Shown: positions 16,097 to 25,444, numbered from the stretch's first letter. The stretch is DNA of 64,000 bases from Pelagibacterium flavum (GCF_025854335.1 NZ_CP107716.1:3866457-3930456); one strand, 5' to 3'. Program-made: numbers and translations. Notes: generated by a model not told the origin, from the sequence alone.

Positions 16097-17122
16097 ATGG
16101 AACCGGTATCTCTGAGCCGCTCGGCGGTGGTGGCCTATCAGGATCTCTTGCGCCTTCATCTCGATGAGCGGGCGGCGAGCCTTATGGGCAGTATCGAGGA
16201 GCGGCACCGCAACGGGCGGGTCTATCTTTACGAGCGGTTCCGGATCGGGACCGAGATGGTGAGCCGGTATCTGGGCGAGGACAGGCCGGAGCTGCGGGCG
16301 CGGCTGGAAAAGGCCGAAACCCTGAAACAGCAATCGGAGGGGCGCCGGCAGCGGATGAGCCAACTGGCGCGGACGCTGCGGGCCGAAGGGCTTTTGACGA
16401 CCGACCGGGAGACCGGCTCGCTGCTGCTCGCCTTTTCAAGGGCGGGGGTGTTCCGGCTGGGGGGAACGCTGGTGGGCACTTCAGCCTATGGGCTCTATCA
16501 GGGCGAACTCGGGGTGCGCATGGATGCCGAGGAGCTGGCGCAGACCGGCGATATCGATATTGCCAGTATCGAGCGGCTTTCGGTGGCGTTGGACGACAAG
16601 GTTGAAGAAAGCCCCGCCGACATTCTCAATGTGCTTAAATTCGATCCCGTGCCGGGGATCAACAACAAACAGGTGTGGCGATGGCGGCAAAGCCACGGCG
16701 AAGTCATGGTGGAATTTTTGACGCCGGCGCTTGGCGAGGAAGGCGTCAAGCCGCTACCCGCCTTGGGGGTGAGCGCGCAGGGGCTTAATTATCTCAACTT
16801 CCTGCTTGCCGAGCCGGTCCAAGCGGTTGCGCTCTATCGCTCGGGGGTTCTGGTGCAGGTTCCGCGGCCGGAACGCTTTGCGATTCACAAGCTGATCGTG
16901 GCCGACCGGCGCCAGGGCGGGCCGGACCAGATCAAGGCGCGCAAGGACCGGGCCCAGGCGGCGTTTCTGGTGGCGGTGCTGGCGCAGGACCGGCCCGACG
17001 ATCTCGCCGAAGCCTATAAAGACGCGCTGGCGCGCGGCCCGCGCTGGCGCGAGCGGATCGGGGCGAGTTTGAAGCGGATGCCGGAGACGGCGGGGGTGTT
17101 GAAGGGGATGGGCTCTAGTTAG
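16097..17122 (+). CDS. GSU2403-family nucleotidyltransferase-fold protein
   Basis: A 341-residue protein that I assign to the NTP_transf_8 (GSU2403) family. The N-terminal 100 residues are helical and charged. The nucleotidyltransferase core begins FRLGGTLVGTSAYGLYQ (G122-G123 of the hG-G motif), and the metal-binding acids D152 and D154 sit in TGDIDIAS. Conserved blocks follow: WRWRQSHGEVMVEFLTP, LPALGVSAQGLNYLNFLLAEP, YRSGVLVQVPRPERFAIHKLIVADRR and LAQDRPDDLAEAY. Substrate and biological role are unknown. The gene stands alone between mipZ and two HTH regulators and has its own promoter with repeated motifs. It is not a standard two-gene MNT/HEPN module, since no HEPN partner is visible. 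Confidence 0.8.
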   Translation: MEPVSLSRSAVVAYQDLLRLHLDERAASLMGSIEERHRNGRVYLYERFRIGTEMVSRYLGEDRPELRARLEKAETLKQQSEGRRQRMSQLARTLRAEGLLTTDRETGSLLLAFSRAGVFRLGGTLVGTSAYGLYQGELGVRMDAEELAQTGDIDIASIERLSVALDDKVEESPADILNVLKFDPVPGINNKQVWRWRQSHGEVMVEFLTPALGEEGVKPLPALGVSAQGLNYLNFLLAEPVQAVALYRSGVLVQVPRPERFAIHKLIVADRRQGGPDQIKARKDRAQAAFLVAVLAQDRPDDLAEAYKDALARGPRWRERIGASLKRMPETAGVLKGMGSS

Positions 17123-17146
17123 CAGTAGCGCTAACACCCTTCGGCG

Positions 17147-17177
17147 CTGTCGGGTTCCTGTCGTGGTAAGACGCTCC
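17147..17177 (+). promoter_or_regulatory. Shared upstream element, copy A
   Basis: 31 bases starting CTGTCGGG, then TTCCTGTCGTGGTA and ending CGCTCC, 39 bases before the first HTH gene. It aligns at 25 of 32 positions with copy B at 17982-18013 in front of the second HTH gene. It contains CTGTCG twice, 11 bases apart, as expected for a dimer site on one face of the helix. Confidence 0.6.
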
Positions 17178-17216
17178 TATTGTTGCGATGATCTGTTCCA
17201 TAAATGGGAGCATCTA

Positions 17217-17912
17217 ATGATTAATTCAGACGTGATCGACTATCGCCGCCTTACCGATCCAGAGCTTGCTGCTGTCATTGCGGAGCTTCGAAAAGAAAAG
17301 GGTTGGACACAGGAAACGCTCGCTGAAATTGCTCGCGTCAGTCCGCGCACCATACAGCGGCTCGAGAGCGGCCAACCTAGCAGTATTGATACACGTCGAA
17401 CATTAGCGGCCGCTTTTGATTTTGATGACCTTGATACATTTAACGGGCCTTGGCCCTTACCCAATATTGAAAGGCTAAAGGAAGAATCCGCGCGTATTGA
17501 ACGCGAAACTGTCGCTGTGGACGTGCAGCAGATGGTGAAGGGGAAACAATTGCGTAAGCTCGCCGAACGCGCCCACAGCTTTCTCATCACATCAATTGAT
17601 GATCCGACGGACAATGTCGAAGCGTTGCTCGCGTCTCTTCAAGATTGCTTTTGCGAATACGGCGACTGCCATGATCTCTATTCAGCGAGAGACAAGCTTG
17701 AAGTGGATCGTCAATTCCAGGAGCAGATCGATGAATTGAGAATGCAGGGTATTGGCATTGTTGCGGGGTGTCGCCGAGCTAGGATGCGACTGAAGAGTTC
17801 TCAATCGAGCGATGCCAGCTTTTTCCTCGATATTGTCTATGTCGTTTCGGCCTCCCTAGATGCCCTTCCCCAAATTGTTAGAGTTCCGCGTAACGACAGC
17901 TTCGGATTTTAA
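17217..17912 (+). CDS. Helix-turn-helix (XRE-type) regulator 1
   Basis: A 231-residue protein with an N-terminal XRE-type HTH at about residues 14-66: LAAVIAELRKEKGWTQETLAEIARVSPRTIQRLESG. The rest is an unrecognised, mostly helical domain. ATG 17217 follows a GGGAG site. Codon use and local GC are lower than in neighbouring core genes, hinting at transfer. The gene is preceded by an element also found before the second HTH gene. Both regulators share the architecture HTH plus an unknown domain of about 180 residues and the motif RTIQR in the recognition helix. No toxin partner or phage gene adjoins, so the target is unknown. Confidence 0.75.
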   Translation: MINSDVIDYRRLTDPELAAVIAELRKEKGWTQETLAEIARVSPRTIQRLESGQPSSIDTRRTLAAAFDFDDLDTFNGPWPLPNIERLKEESARIERETVAVDVQQMVKGKQLRKLAERAHSFLITSIDDPTDNVEALLASLQDCFCEYGDCHDLYSARDKLEVDRQFQEQIDELRMQGIGIVAGCRRARMRLKSSQSSDASFFLDIVYVVSASLDALPQIVRVPRNDSFGF

Positions 17913-17981
17913 TCCAGCTTGTCGTGTTCTAAGACATTAGTGTCGCGCTCGCGTCGCAACGATAGCGCATCGTCTGAAATC

Positions 17982-18013
17982 CTGCCGCTTTCCTGACGTG
18001 GTACTGTCGCTCC
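17982..18013 (+). promoter_or_regulatory. Shared upstream element, copy B
   Basis: CTGCCGCT, then TTCCTGACGTGGTA and CTGTCGCTCC, 21 bases before the second HTH gene. It matches copy A at 25 of 32 aligned positions. The conserved core is TTCCTG-n-CGTGGTA followed by CGCTCC. Confidence 0.6.
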
Positions 18014-18034
18014 ATTCGCGCTAGATTGAAACTC

Positions 18035-18781
18035 ATGAGCAATCGAAATCACAGACCAGATGGAGCAAAGATCCGCGAATTGCGGGGGTTAGCGGGCATG
18101 ACCCAAGAAATACTGGGTATTAAAAGTGGCGTAGATCGGCGGACGATTCAGCGCGCAGAAACCGACAAGCCGATGCAAATGGAAAGTCTATCCAGCATCG
18201 CATCGGCACTTAATGTACGTGTTAGTGAAATTATCAGAACTGCTGAAAATGAGGACGGCACCAATGCAGAGGACTTGGCAGCCCAGAGTTTAATTGTTCT
18301 ACGGCCAGTTGATTCTGGGATGACTCTCATCAATACGCTGGAAGCCAGCTTTGACGGCAAGATAACGTGCGAGGCGGAGCCGACTTCCGAAAACATTGAT
18401 GTGCTTGAGGCGATGACTTCCGCGATCGAAGCCATGATGCCGAATCCTTGGCGGACGCCAATGGAAGAGCCGGTGTTTCCGCTGTCGGCAAGGCTTCGTC
18501 AAGCCGTCAGTCTGAATCAGCAGATTAAGCAATTATTGGACTTTGGCATTGCCGCCTTTGTCGCAACATACACGGCAAAGGCTCAGATGCCATATTACGA
18601 TATCGATACTGGCGAAATGTATGTAACCAGCCGGACGCCTCGCGAACTGGTCACAATCTGCCGGATCATGCTGGCGCCGATTGCTCGCAGTGACCGGATC
18701 ACGCTCAAGGTCGATGATCTCTACGTACCCTCGAAAGCTCCAGCTTTCGAACCGAATGGTTTGGAGGATATTCCTTTCTAA
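18035..18781 (+). CDS. Helix-turn-helix (XRE-type) regulator 2
   Basis: A 248-residue protein. The N-terminal HTH, about residues 10-62, reads IRELRGLAGMTQEILGIKSGVDRRTIQRAETDKPMQMESLSSIASALNV. The C-terminal part matches no family I know; it includes LRQAVSLNQQIKQLLDFGIAAFVATYTAK and a polar tail. ATG 18035 is preferred over the TTG at 18026. GC content is below that of the core genes. Its stop lies only five bases before the abnormal tRNA-like gene, so both may be on one transcript. The similarity to regulator 1 in layout and upstream element suggests a related, perhaps cross-regulating pair. Confidence 0.75.
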   Translation: MSNRNHRPDGAKIRELRGLAGMTQEILGIKSGVDRRTIQRAETDKPMQMESLSSIASALNVRVSEIIRTAENEDGTNAEDLAAQSLIVLRPVDSGMTLINTLEASFDGKITCEAEPTSENIDVLEAMTSAIEAMMPNPWRTPMEEPVFPLSARLRQAVSLNQQIKQLLDFGIAAFVATYTAKAQMPYYDIDTGEMYVTSRTPRELVTICRIMLAPIARSDRITLKVDDLYVPSKAPAFEPNGLEDIPF

Positions 18782-18786
18782 AGTTC

Positions 18787-18898
18787 CGCAGCGTAGCTCA
18801 GGTGGACAGAGCACCCTGTTTTCGACGGTTCGATGTGGTCTTGCCGGACGCCATCACCGGACAGGGAGGTCGCAGGTTCGAATCCTGCCGCTGCGCCA
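18787..18898 (+). tRNA. Abnormal tRNA-like gene with a structured insertion in the anticodon loop
   Basis: Cloverleaf parts are clear: CGCAGCG (18787-18793) pairs with CGCTGCG (18889-18895); D arm GCTC / GAGC with a TGG loop; anticodon stem CCCTG (18814-18818) / CAGGG (18862-18866); variable loop AGGTC; T arm GCAGG-TTCGAAT-CCTGC; then CCA. Two things are wrong for a normal tRNA. The anticodon loop is 43 nt instead of 7, and its excess folds into a hairpin (CGGT/ACCG, GATG/CATC, GTC/GAC). The acceptor either has seven pairs and no discriminator base, or six pairs with G73. Isotype cannot be read: removal of 36 nt could leave TTC, TTG, TCG or CCG depending on the cut. It may be a tRNA with an unusual intron, a tRNA-derived RNA, or a decaying gene. 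Confidence 0.5.
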
Positions 18899-18955
18899 TC
18901 TCGATAAGCCTGCGAGAGAGTTCCCATAACAGGTTGGCTCGCTAAGCGTATGGCG

Positions 18956-18983
18956 TGGAATAGTCCATTTTAAGTTTATTCCA
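18956..18983. repeat. Inverted repeat between tRNA-like gene and rpsA terminator
   Basis: TGGAATA (18956-18962) and TATTCCA (18977-18983) are perfect 7-bp arms with a 14-nt spacer. It could be a weak transcript end for the tRNA-like gene or an unrelated protein site; nothing decides between these. Confidence 0.3.
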
Positions 18984-19010
18984 TAGTGCCCGATCTTACC
19001 ACCATTCCCA

Positions 19011-19040
19011 AAGAAAAAGGCCCGCGCTTTCGCGCGAGCC
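19011..19040 (-). terminator. Rho-independent terminator of rpsA
   Basis: Read on the minus strand, GGCTCGCGC-GAAA-GCGCGGGCC forms a 9-bp stem closed by a GNRA tetraloop (19019-19040), followed by TTTTTCTT. It lies 27 bases past the rpsA stop. Confidence 0.9.
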
Positions 19041-19066
19041 CCATAAAATCGATCACACTATGTGTG

Positions 19067-20770
19067 TTACTTCTTGTCCTGGCCCTTGAGGGCTGCGCCA
19101 AGGATGTCGCCGAGGGAGGCGCCGGAGTCGGAGGAACCGTACTGAGCGACGGCTTCTTTTTCTTCGGCGATTTCCAGGGCCTTGATCGAAAGGCCGATGC
19201 GGCGGGTCTTCTTGTCGAACTGGGTGATGCGGGCATCGACCTTTTCGCCGACGGCGAAGCGTTCGGGGCGCTGGTCTTCACGGTCGCGGCTCAGATCGGA
19301 GCGGCGGATGAAGGCCGTCAGGTCGGTGTCGGCGATGCGCACTTCGAGGCCACCATCGGTAACGGCGGTGACTTCGGTGGTGACGATCGCGCCCTTGCGC
19401 AGGCCATCGGAGCCGGCAGCGGCATCGGCCATTGCATCGGACCCAAGCTGCTTGATGCCCAGGGAAATGCGTTCCTTGTCGATATCGACGTCGAGAACCT
19501 TGGCCTTGACGATGTCGCCACGGTTGTAATCCTCAAGCGCTTCTTCGCCCGGACGGTTCCAGTCGAGATCGGAAAGGTGGACCATGCCGTCCACATCGCC
19601 GTCGAGGCCGATGAACAGGCCGAATTCGGTCTTGTTCTTGACTTCGCCTTCGATCTCGGCACCGATCGGGAACTTGTCGGCAAAGCTTTCCCACGGATTG
19701 GCGAGCGTCTGCTTGAGACCAAGCGAGATGCGGCGCTTTTCGGGATCGACTTCGAGAACGACCACTTCGACTTCCTGGGAGGTCGAGACGATCTTGCCCG
19801 GATGGACGTTCTTTTTGGTCCAGCTCATTTCCGAGACGTGGATCAGGCCTTCGATGCCCGGCTCGAGTTCGACGAACGCACCGTAATCGGTGATGTTGGT
19901 CACGCGGCCAGTGAACTTGGCTTCCACCGGATACTTGGCGGCAATGCCTTCCCAGGGATCGGCCTGGAGCTGCTTCATGCCCAGCGAAATACGATGGCTT
20001 TCCTGATTGACGCGGATGATCTGGACCTTGATGGTCTCGCCGATCGCCAGGACTTCGTTGGGGTGATTGACGCGGCGCCATGCGATGTCGGTGACGTGGA
20101 GCAGGCCATCGATGCCGCCCAGATCAACGAACGCACCGTAATCGGTGATGTTCTTGACGACGCCTTCGACCACCTGGCCCTCTTCGAGCTGTTGGACGAT
20201 TTCCGAACGCTGTTCGGCGCGCGATTCTTCGAGAATGGCGCGGCGCGAAACGACGATATTGCCGCGGCGCTTGTCCATTTTCAGGATCTGGAAGGGCTGC
20301 GGCACGTTCATCAGGGGAGCGATGTCGCGGATGGGGCGGATATCGACCTGGGAGCGCGGCAGGAAGGCCACGGCGCCATCGAGATCGACGGTGAAGCCGC
20401 CCTTGACCTGGTTGAAGATCTGGCCTTCGACCTTTTCGCCCTTGTCGTAAAGGACTTCGAGGCGGACCCAGCTTTCTTCGCGGCGGGCCTTCTCACGGGA
20501 GAGGACAGCCTCGCCCATCGCGTTTTCGACGCGGTCGACATAGACTTCGACTTCCGAGCCGACGGCAATGGTGCCGTCGCGGCCGGCGGCGCCGAATTCC
20601 TTCATCGGCACGCGGCCTTCGGTCTTCAATCCCACGTCGATGATGGCGAGGTCTTTTTCGATTGCGACGACCTTGCCTTTGACAACGGTGCCCTCGACGG
20701 GATCGATGTCCTGAAAGCTCTCAAAAAGGAGCTGTTCGAAATCTTCTGCAGATGCGGTCTGGTTAGCCAT
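19067..20770 (-). CDS. rpsA: 30S ribosomal protein S1
   Basis: RpsA binds mRNA on the 30S subunit and aids initiation on structured leaders. The 567-residue product holds six S1 repeats. Clear ones include VEGTVVKGKVVAIEKDLAIIDVGLKTEG, VVEGVVKNITDYGAFVDLGGIDGLLHVTDI, FTGRVTNITDYGAFVELEPGIEGLIHVSEM and IEGEVKNKTEFGLFIGLDGDVDGMVHLSDL. ATG 20770 follows GGAG; a longer reading to 20890 crosses the leader and is rejected. It follows aroA-cmk on the same strand after a 218-bp gap holding the palindrome CCCCATATGGGG (20859-20870). A terminator follows at 19011-19040, so sppA further on is not in the same transcript. Confidence 0.97.
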   Translation of the reverse strand: MANQTASAEDFEQLLFESFQDIDPVEGTVVKGKVVAIEKDLAIIDVGLKTEGRVPMKEFGAAGRDGTIAVGSEVEVYVDRVENAMGEAVLSREKARREESWVRLEVLYDKGEKVEGQIFNQVKGGFTVDLDGAVAFLPRSQVDIRPIRDIAPLMNVPQPFQILKMDKRRGNIVVSRRAILEESRAEQRSEIVQQLEEGQVVEGVVKNITDYGAFVDLGGIDGLLHVTDIAWRRVNHPNEVLAIGETIKVQIIRVNQESHRISLGMKQLQADPWEGIAAKYPVEAKFTGRVTNITDYGAFVELEPGIEGLIHVSEMSWTKKNVHPGKIVSTSQEVEVVVLEVDPEKRRISLGLKQTLANPWESFADKFPIGAEIEGEVKNKTEFGLFIGLDGDVDGMVHLSDLDWNRPGEEALEDYNRGDIVKAKVLDVDIDKERISLGIKQLGSDAMADAAAGSDGLRKGAIVTTEVTAVTDGGLEVRIADTDLTAFIRRSDLSRDREDQRPERFAVGEKVDARITQFDKKTRRIGLSIKALEIAEEKEAVAQYGSSDSGASLGDILGAALKGQDKK

Positions 20771-20988
20771 TAAAACTCCATTCCGAGCGGGTGCGCGGAA
20801 CATTTGGTTGGTGTTGATGATGTGGATAGTCGTGCCGATATAGCCAACGGCGTTCCCACCCCATATGGGGTTTGGAGCGCTGATTTTCAAACCGGCGAAT
20901 ACTGACAGGGCAGGTGAACCCTTAAGGCGGGTTCGGGTGCGAAAGATTTGTGGCCCAACGCCGCAAGTTTGGATTTTGCCTGAGCTCT

Positions 20989-23045
<2,057 letters not shown>

Positions 23046-23248
23046 TCACGGGCATGGCCGCTTACATTTTGCGTTTGACAGCGGCGAAAATTTCACGCTA
23101 ACCGAACCCCCAACGTGGCCGCCCTTTTCAACCAGGGGTGTTGCGCCCACACTTTATGCCTGTTGCGCCCCTTAGCAAAAACCCGGTAGCGTTTTTTCGG
23201 GGCGCTCGAAATACCAACCCTACAGCAGCAGATGAATGGGGAATTGCC

Positions 23249-23686
23249 TTGGCCAGTGACGAACGCGGTACCAAGCGGACATGCCCGGTAACGGGTAAGA
23301 AATTTTACGATCTAGGCAAAGACCCGGTGGTCTCGCCCTATACCGGCAAATCCTATCCCCTGAGCTTTTTCGAAGCCGCTCAGGAAAAGGCAGCCGCCAA
23401 GTTCGGCGCCAAGGAGCGCAAGGCTGAAAAGGTCGTAGAGGAAGACGAGGTCGAGGAAGCCGACGTCGATGTGGCCGCCAAGGAGGCGGGTGCCGAGGTC
23501 ATTTCGCTCAATGACGCGGAAACCGATACCGACGACGATGATGACAATGACGACGATATCCCCGATGTCGAGGACGTCGAAGTCGACGAGGAACTGGGCG
23601 GGGACGACGACGATACCTTCCTTGAAACCGACGACGACGATGACGAAATCGATTTCGACGTCGAAGTGGATGATGACGAGCGGTAG
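23249..23686 (+). CDS. TIGR02300 family protein with acidic tail
   Basis: A 145-residue protein of the alphaproteobacterial TIGR02300 family: ASDERGTKRTCPVTGKKFYDLGKDPVVSPYTGKSYP, then SFFEAAQEKAAAKFG, then an extremely acidic tail (about residues 65-145) of Asp and Glu runs. The start is taken as TTG 23249, preceded by GGGGA, because family members start a few residues before GTKRTCP and no in-frame ATG is nearer than the unrelated leader. The N-terminal part looks like a degenerate zinc ribbon with one cysteine left. Function is unknown. It keeps its usual place beside tRNA-Ala and opposite aroA. Confidence 0.85.
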   Translation: MASDERGTKRTCPVTGKKFYDLGKDPVVSPYTGKSYPLSFFEAAQEKAAAKFGAKERKAEKVVEEDEVEEADVDVAAKEAGAEVISLNDAETDTDDDDDNDDDIPDVEDVEVDEELGGDDDDTFLETDDDDDEIDFDVEVDDDER

Positions 23687-23692
23687 AGTTTT

Positions 23693-23880
23693 TTCTGTCT
23701 CACGGCGCGCACCGCTTCGGGCATGACGCGCTGAAACCGCGCTATGCCCTTCGCTGCGCCTGCGACGGCGCGGCGAACGGTCGCCCCAGCCCGCGAGCAT
23801 AGCTCGCTTGGGCGTTCTGCCTTCAAATCGATCCACCGGATCGATTTGCCCCGCAAGGCGGGTCAGGCAAAACTCCTCAC
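23693..23880. repeat. Long direct repeat, copy 1 (left of tRNA-Ala)
   Basis: The last 93 bases (23788-23880) match 24257-24349 at 92 of 93 positions. The first 95 bases, from TCTGTCTCACGGCGCGCACC, align less well with 24158-24256. The unit contains the perfect palindrome AAATCGATCC-ACC-GGATCGATTT and GAGCATAGCTC. It encodes nothing credible and fills the gap between the TIGR02300 gene and tRNA-Ala together with about 190 bases that I cannot explain. Confidence 0.85.
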
Positions 23881-24073
23881 CTAAGGCTCGTCCATGTGAC
23901 CCACGGACTTGCCGTGCAAGGGTAGACAGGGCTTTTAGGGGTCGCATGAAAAATTTGCGACGCGGGGTGAAATTTGCTCTTGCGTCGCAAAACACTTCTC
24001 ACTAGGTTCCGCCCGTTCGCTCAGGGCACCTGAGGGACCACCCGGACGGCGCGTTGCGCGCCACCCAATCGAT

Positions 24074-24149
24074 GGGGCCATAGCTCAGCTGGGAGAGCGC
24101 CTGCATGGCATGCAGGAGGTCAGCGGTTCGATCCCGCTTGGCTCCACCA
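24074..24149 (+). tRNA. tRNA-Ala (anticodon GGC)
   Basis: A complete 76-nt cloverleaf: acceptor GGGGCCA with TGGCTCC, D arm GCTC / GAGC, anticodon arm CCTGC-ATGGCAT-GCAGG with GGC at positions 34-36, variable loop AGGTC, T arm AGCGG-TTCGATC-CCGCT and encoded CCA. It reads GCC/GCU alanine codons. It is flanked by near-identical 93-bp direct repeats. Confidence 0.96.
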
Positions 24150-24157
24150 TTTGTTTC

Positions 24158-24349
24158 TTCTATCTCACTGCGCGCACCATTCCGAGCATGACGGCGCATA
24201 AAGCGCGCCTATGCTCTCCATTGCGTCTGCGATGGCGCGGCCAAAAAGTTGGCCCTAGCCCGCGAGCATAGCTCGCTTGGGCGTTCTGCCTTCAAATCGA
24301 TCCACCGGATCGATTTGCCCCGCAAAGCGGGTCAGGCAAAACTCCTCAC
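24158..24349. repeat. Long direct repeat, copy 2 (right of tRNA-Ala)
   Basis: Second copy of the unit at 23693-23880, with its highly conserved 93 bases at 24257-24349. Shorter relatives follow at about 24419-24510 (GCCTCACGGGCCG onward) and at 55487-55610, so this is a dispersed intergenic family. No gene is visible between here and 24583. Confidence 0.85.
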
Positions 24350-24582
24350 TTGGTTGGTCCAGTCTTCCTTGGATGTTTGTGCTATTCGCAGGCCTTGTTG
24401 CCGCGAATGGTTTTGGTTTGCCTCACGGGCCGCTCCGCGCACGGCATGACGCGCTGGCCCTCGGGCGGGTCGGGCAAAACTGCCCGGCCAAAGGCTCGTC
24501 CACCCAACCGCTGGCCGCACTAAGCTCCCATGACTTGCGTGAAGAGCGCCTCTCTGTAGAGTTGGGGGAAAGAGGAGTCGTC

Positions 24583-25188
24583 ATGCCCCCCGTCATTCCC
24601 GATCCGGAAAAGATTCGTCCGTTTGTCGATTTCGAGAGCTTTTATGGCTGGCTGGCCCAGCATGGGGGCGCCTGGGACGAGGTTTGGGTGCAGTTTTTCA
24701 AGAAGGGGTCGGGGGTCGAAACGATTTCCTACGAGGAGGCTGTGCGGGCCGGGCTGTGCTGGGGGTGGATTGACGGGATCAAGAAGACGCACGACGAGAA
24801 ATCGTATCTCTTGCGCTTCACGCCACGGCGCAAGAAATCGATCTGGAGCCTGATCAATACCCGCCACGCCGAACGCCTGATCGAAGAGGGGCTGATGCGC
24901 GAACCGGGGCTGGCCCAGATCGAGGCGGCCAAGAGTGACGGGCGCTGGGACGCCGCCTATTCGTCGGGGGCCGAGTTCACTATGCCCGAGGATTTTATCG
25001 AGGCCGTTCGGGCAAACCCTGAGGCGCTCAAGGTCTATGAAACGCTCAACCGCGCCAATCTTTATGCGCTGATGTTCAGGATCAACGGGGTCAAGAAGGC
25101 CGAGACGCGGGCCCGTAATATCGAAAAATTCGTCGCCATGCTGGCGCGGGGGGAAACGCTGCATCCCAATGGGAAGGCGAAGGGGTAG
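24583..25188 (+). CDS. YdeI/OmpD-associated family protein
   Basis: A 201-residue protein that matches the YdeI/OmpD-associated family: FVDFESFYGWLAQHGGAWDEVWVQFFKKGSG, SYEEAVRAGLCWGWIDGIKK, YLLRFTPRRKKSIWSLINTRHAERLIEEGLM and SSGAEFTMPEDFIEAVRANPEAL. These are cytoplasmic proteins linked in enterobacteria to resistance to cationic peptides; the mechanism is unknown. ATG 24583 follows AGAGGAG; longer readings upstream run through the repeat DNA. It stands alone between repeat clusters. Confidence 0.87.
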   Translation: MPPVIPDPEKIRPFVDFESFYGWLAQHGGAWDEVWVQFFKKGSGVETISYEEAVRAGLCWGWIDGIKKTHDEKSYLLRFTPRRKKSIWSLINTRHAERLIEEGLMREPGLAQIEAAKSDGRWDAAYSSGAEFTMPEDFIEAVRANPEALKVYETLNRANLYALMFRINGVKKAETRARNIEKFVAMLARGETLHPNGKAKG

Positions 25189-25306
25189 GGCGGCGGCGTC
25201 TCGCGGTCCGACCAAAATCGGGCATCTGACCGGCAGGCCATGCGCGGTGTCGGAGGGTACGAAAAAAGCGACAAAACGGCCTTTTCCACCGGCGTCATCC
25301 CGGGAG

Positions 25307-25380
25307 CCAGTAAGCGGCAGAGTTGGTGGGTCTATCACGAACACCGAGTGTACTGGATCCCGGCTCAAGGCCGGGATGAC
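25307..25380. repeat. Composite repeat, copy 2 (74 bp)
   Basis: CCAGTAAGCGGCAGAGTTG, CCGAGTGTACTGGATCCCGG, CTCAAG, CCGGGATGAC: aligned end to end with 9923-9997. Both copies contain the palindromic half-unit also found alone at 12341 and 9577. A CATCCCGGGA half-unit precedes it at 25295-25305. Confidence 0.75.
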
Positions 25381-25407
25381 CAAGGGGGTGTGGCGCCGAT
25401 GGTGCCG

Positions 25408-25426
25408 AGCGCATAGAGCGCTTTTT
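25408..25426 (+). terminator. Weak hairpin with T-run after the YdeI-like gene
   Basis: AGCGC-ATAGA-GCGCT (25408-25422) followed by TTTT. The stem is only five pairs, so termination of plus-strand transcripts here is possible but not secure. Confidence 0.35.
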
Positions 25427-25444
25427 CTCTGGTTGGGACTGGCC

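Noticed and set aside
16097..17912. Toxin-antitoxin pair made of the nucleotidyltransferase and first HTH gene
   Set aside because: The genes are 94 bp apart with separate control regions, and the HTH protein lacks the short antitoxin form; the evidence is only adjacency.
18819..18861. Group I intron in the tRNA-like gene
   Set aside because: The insertion is only 36 nt longer than a normal loop, whereas group I introns need roughly 200 nt or more and a P3-P7 core.
13738..19010. Integrative element ending at the tRNA-like gene
   Set aside because: No integrase, relaxase or excisionase and no repeat of the tRNA 3' end were seen, so a mobile element cannot be claimed; it is only called accessory.
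18986..20773. 595-codon open frame on the plus strand opposite rpsA
   Set aside because: It is the antisense shadow of a firmly identified S1 gene in GC-rich DNA; its product has no recognisable domain and its codon pattern follows the rpsA third positions.
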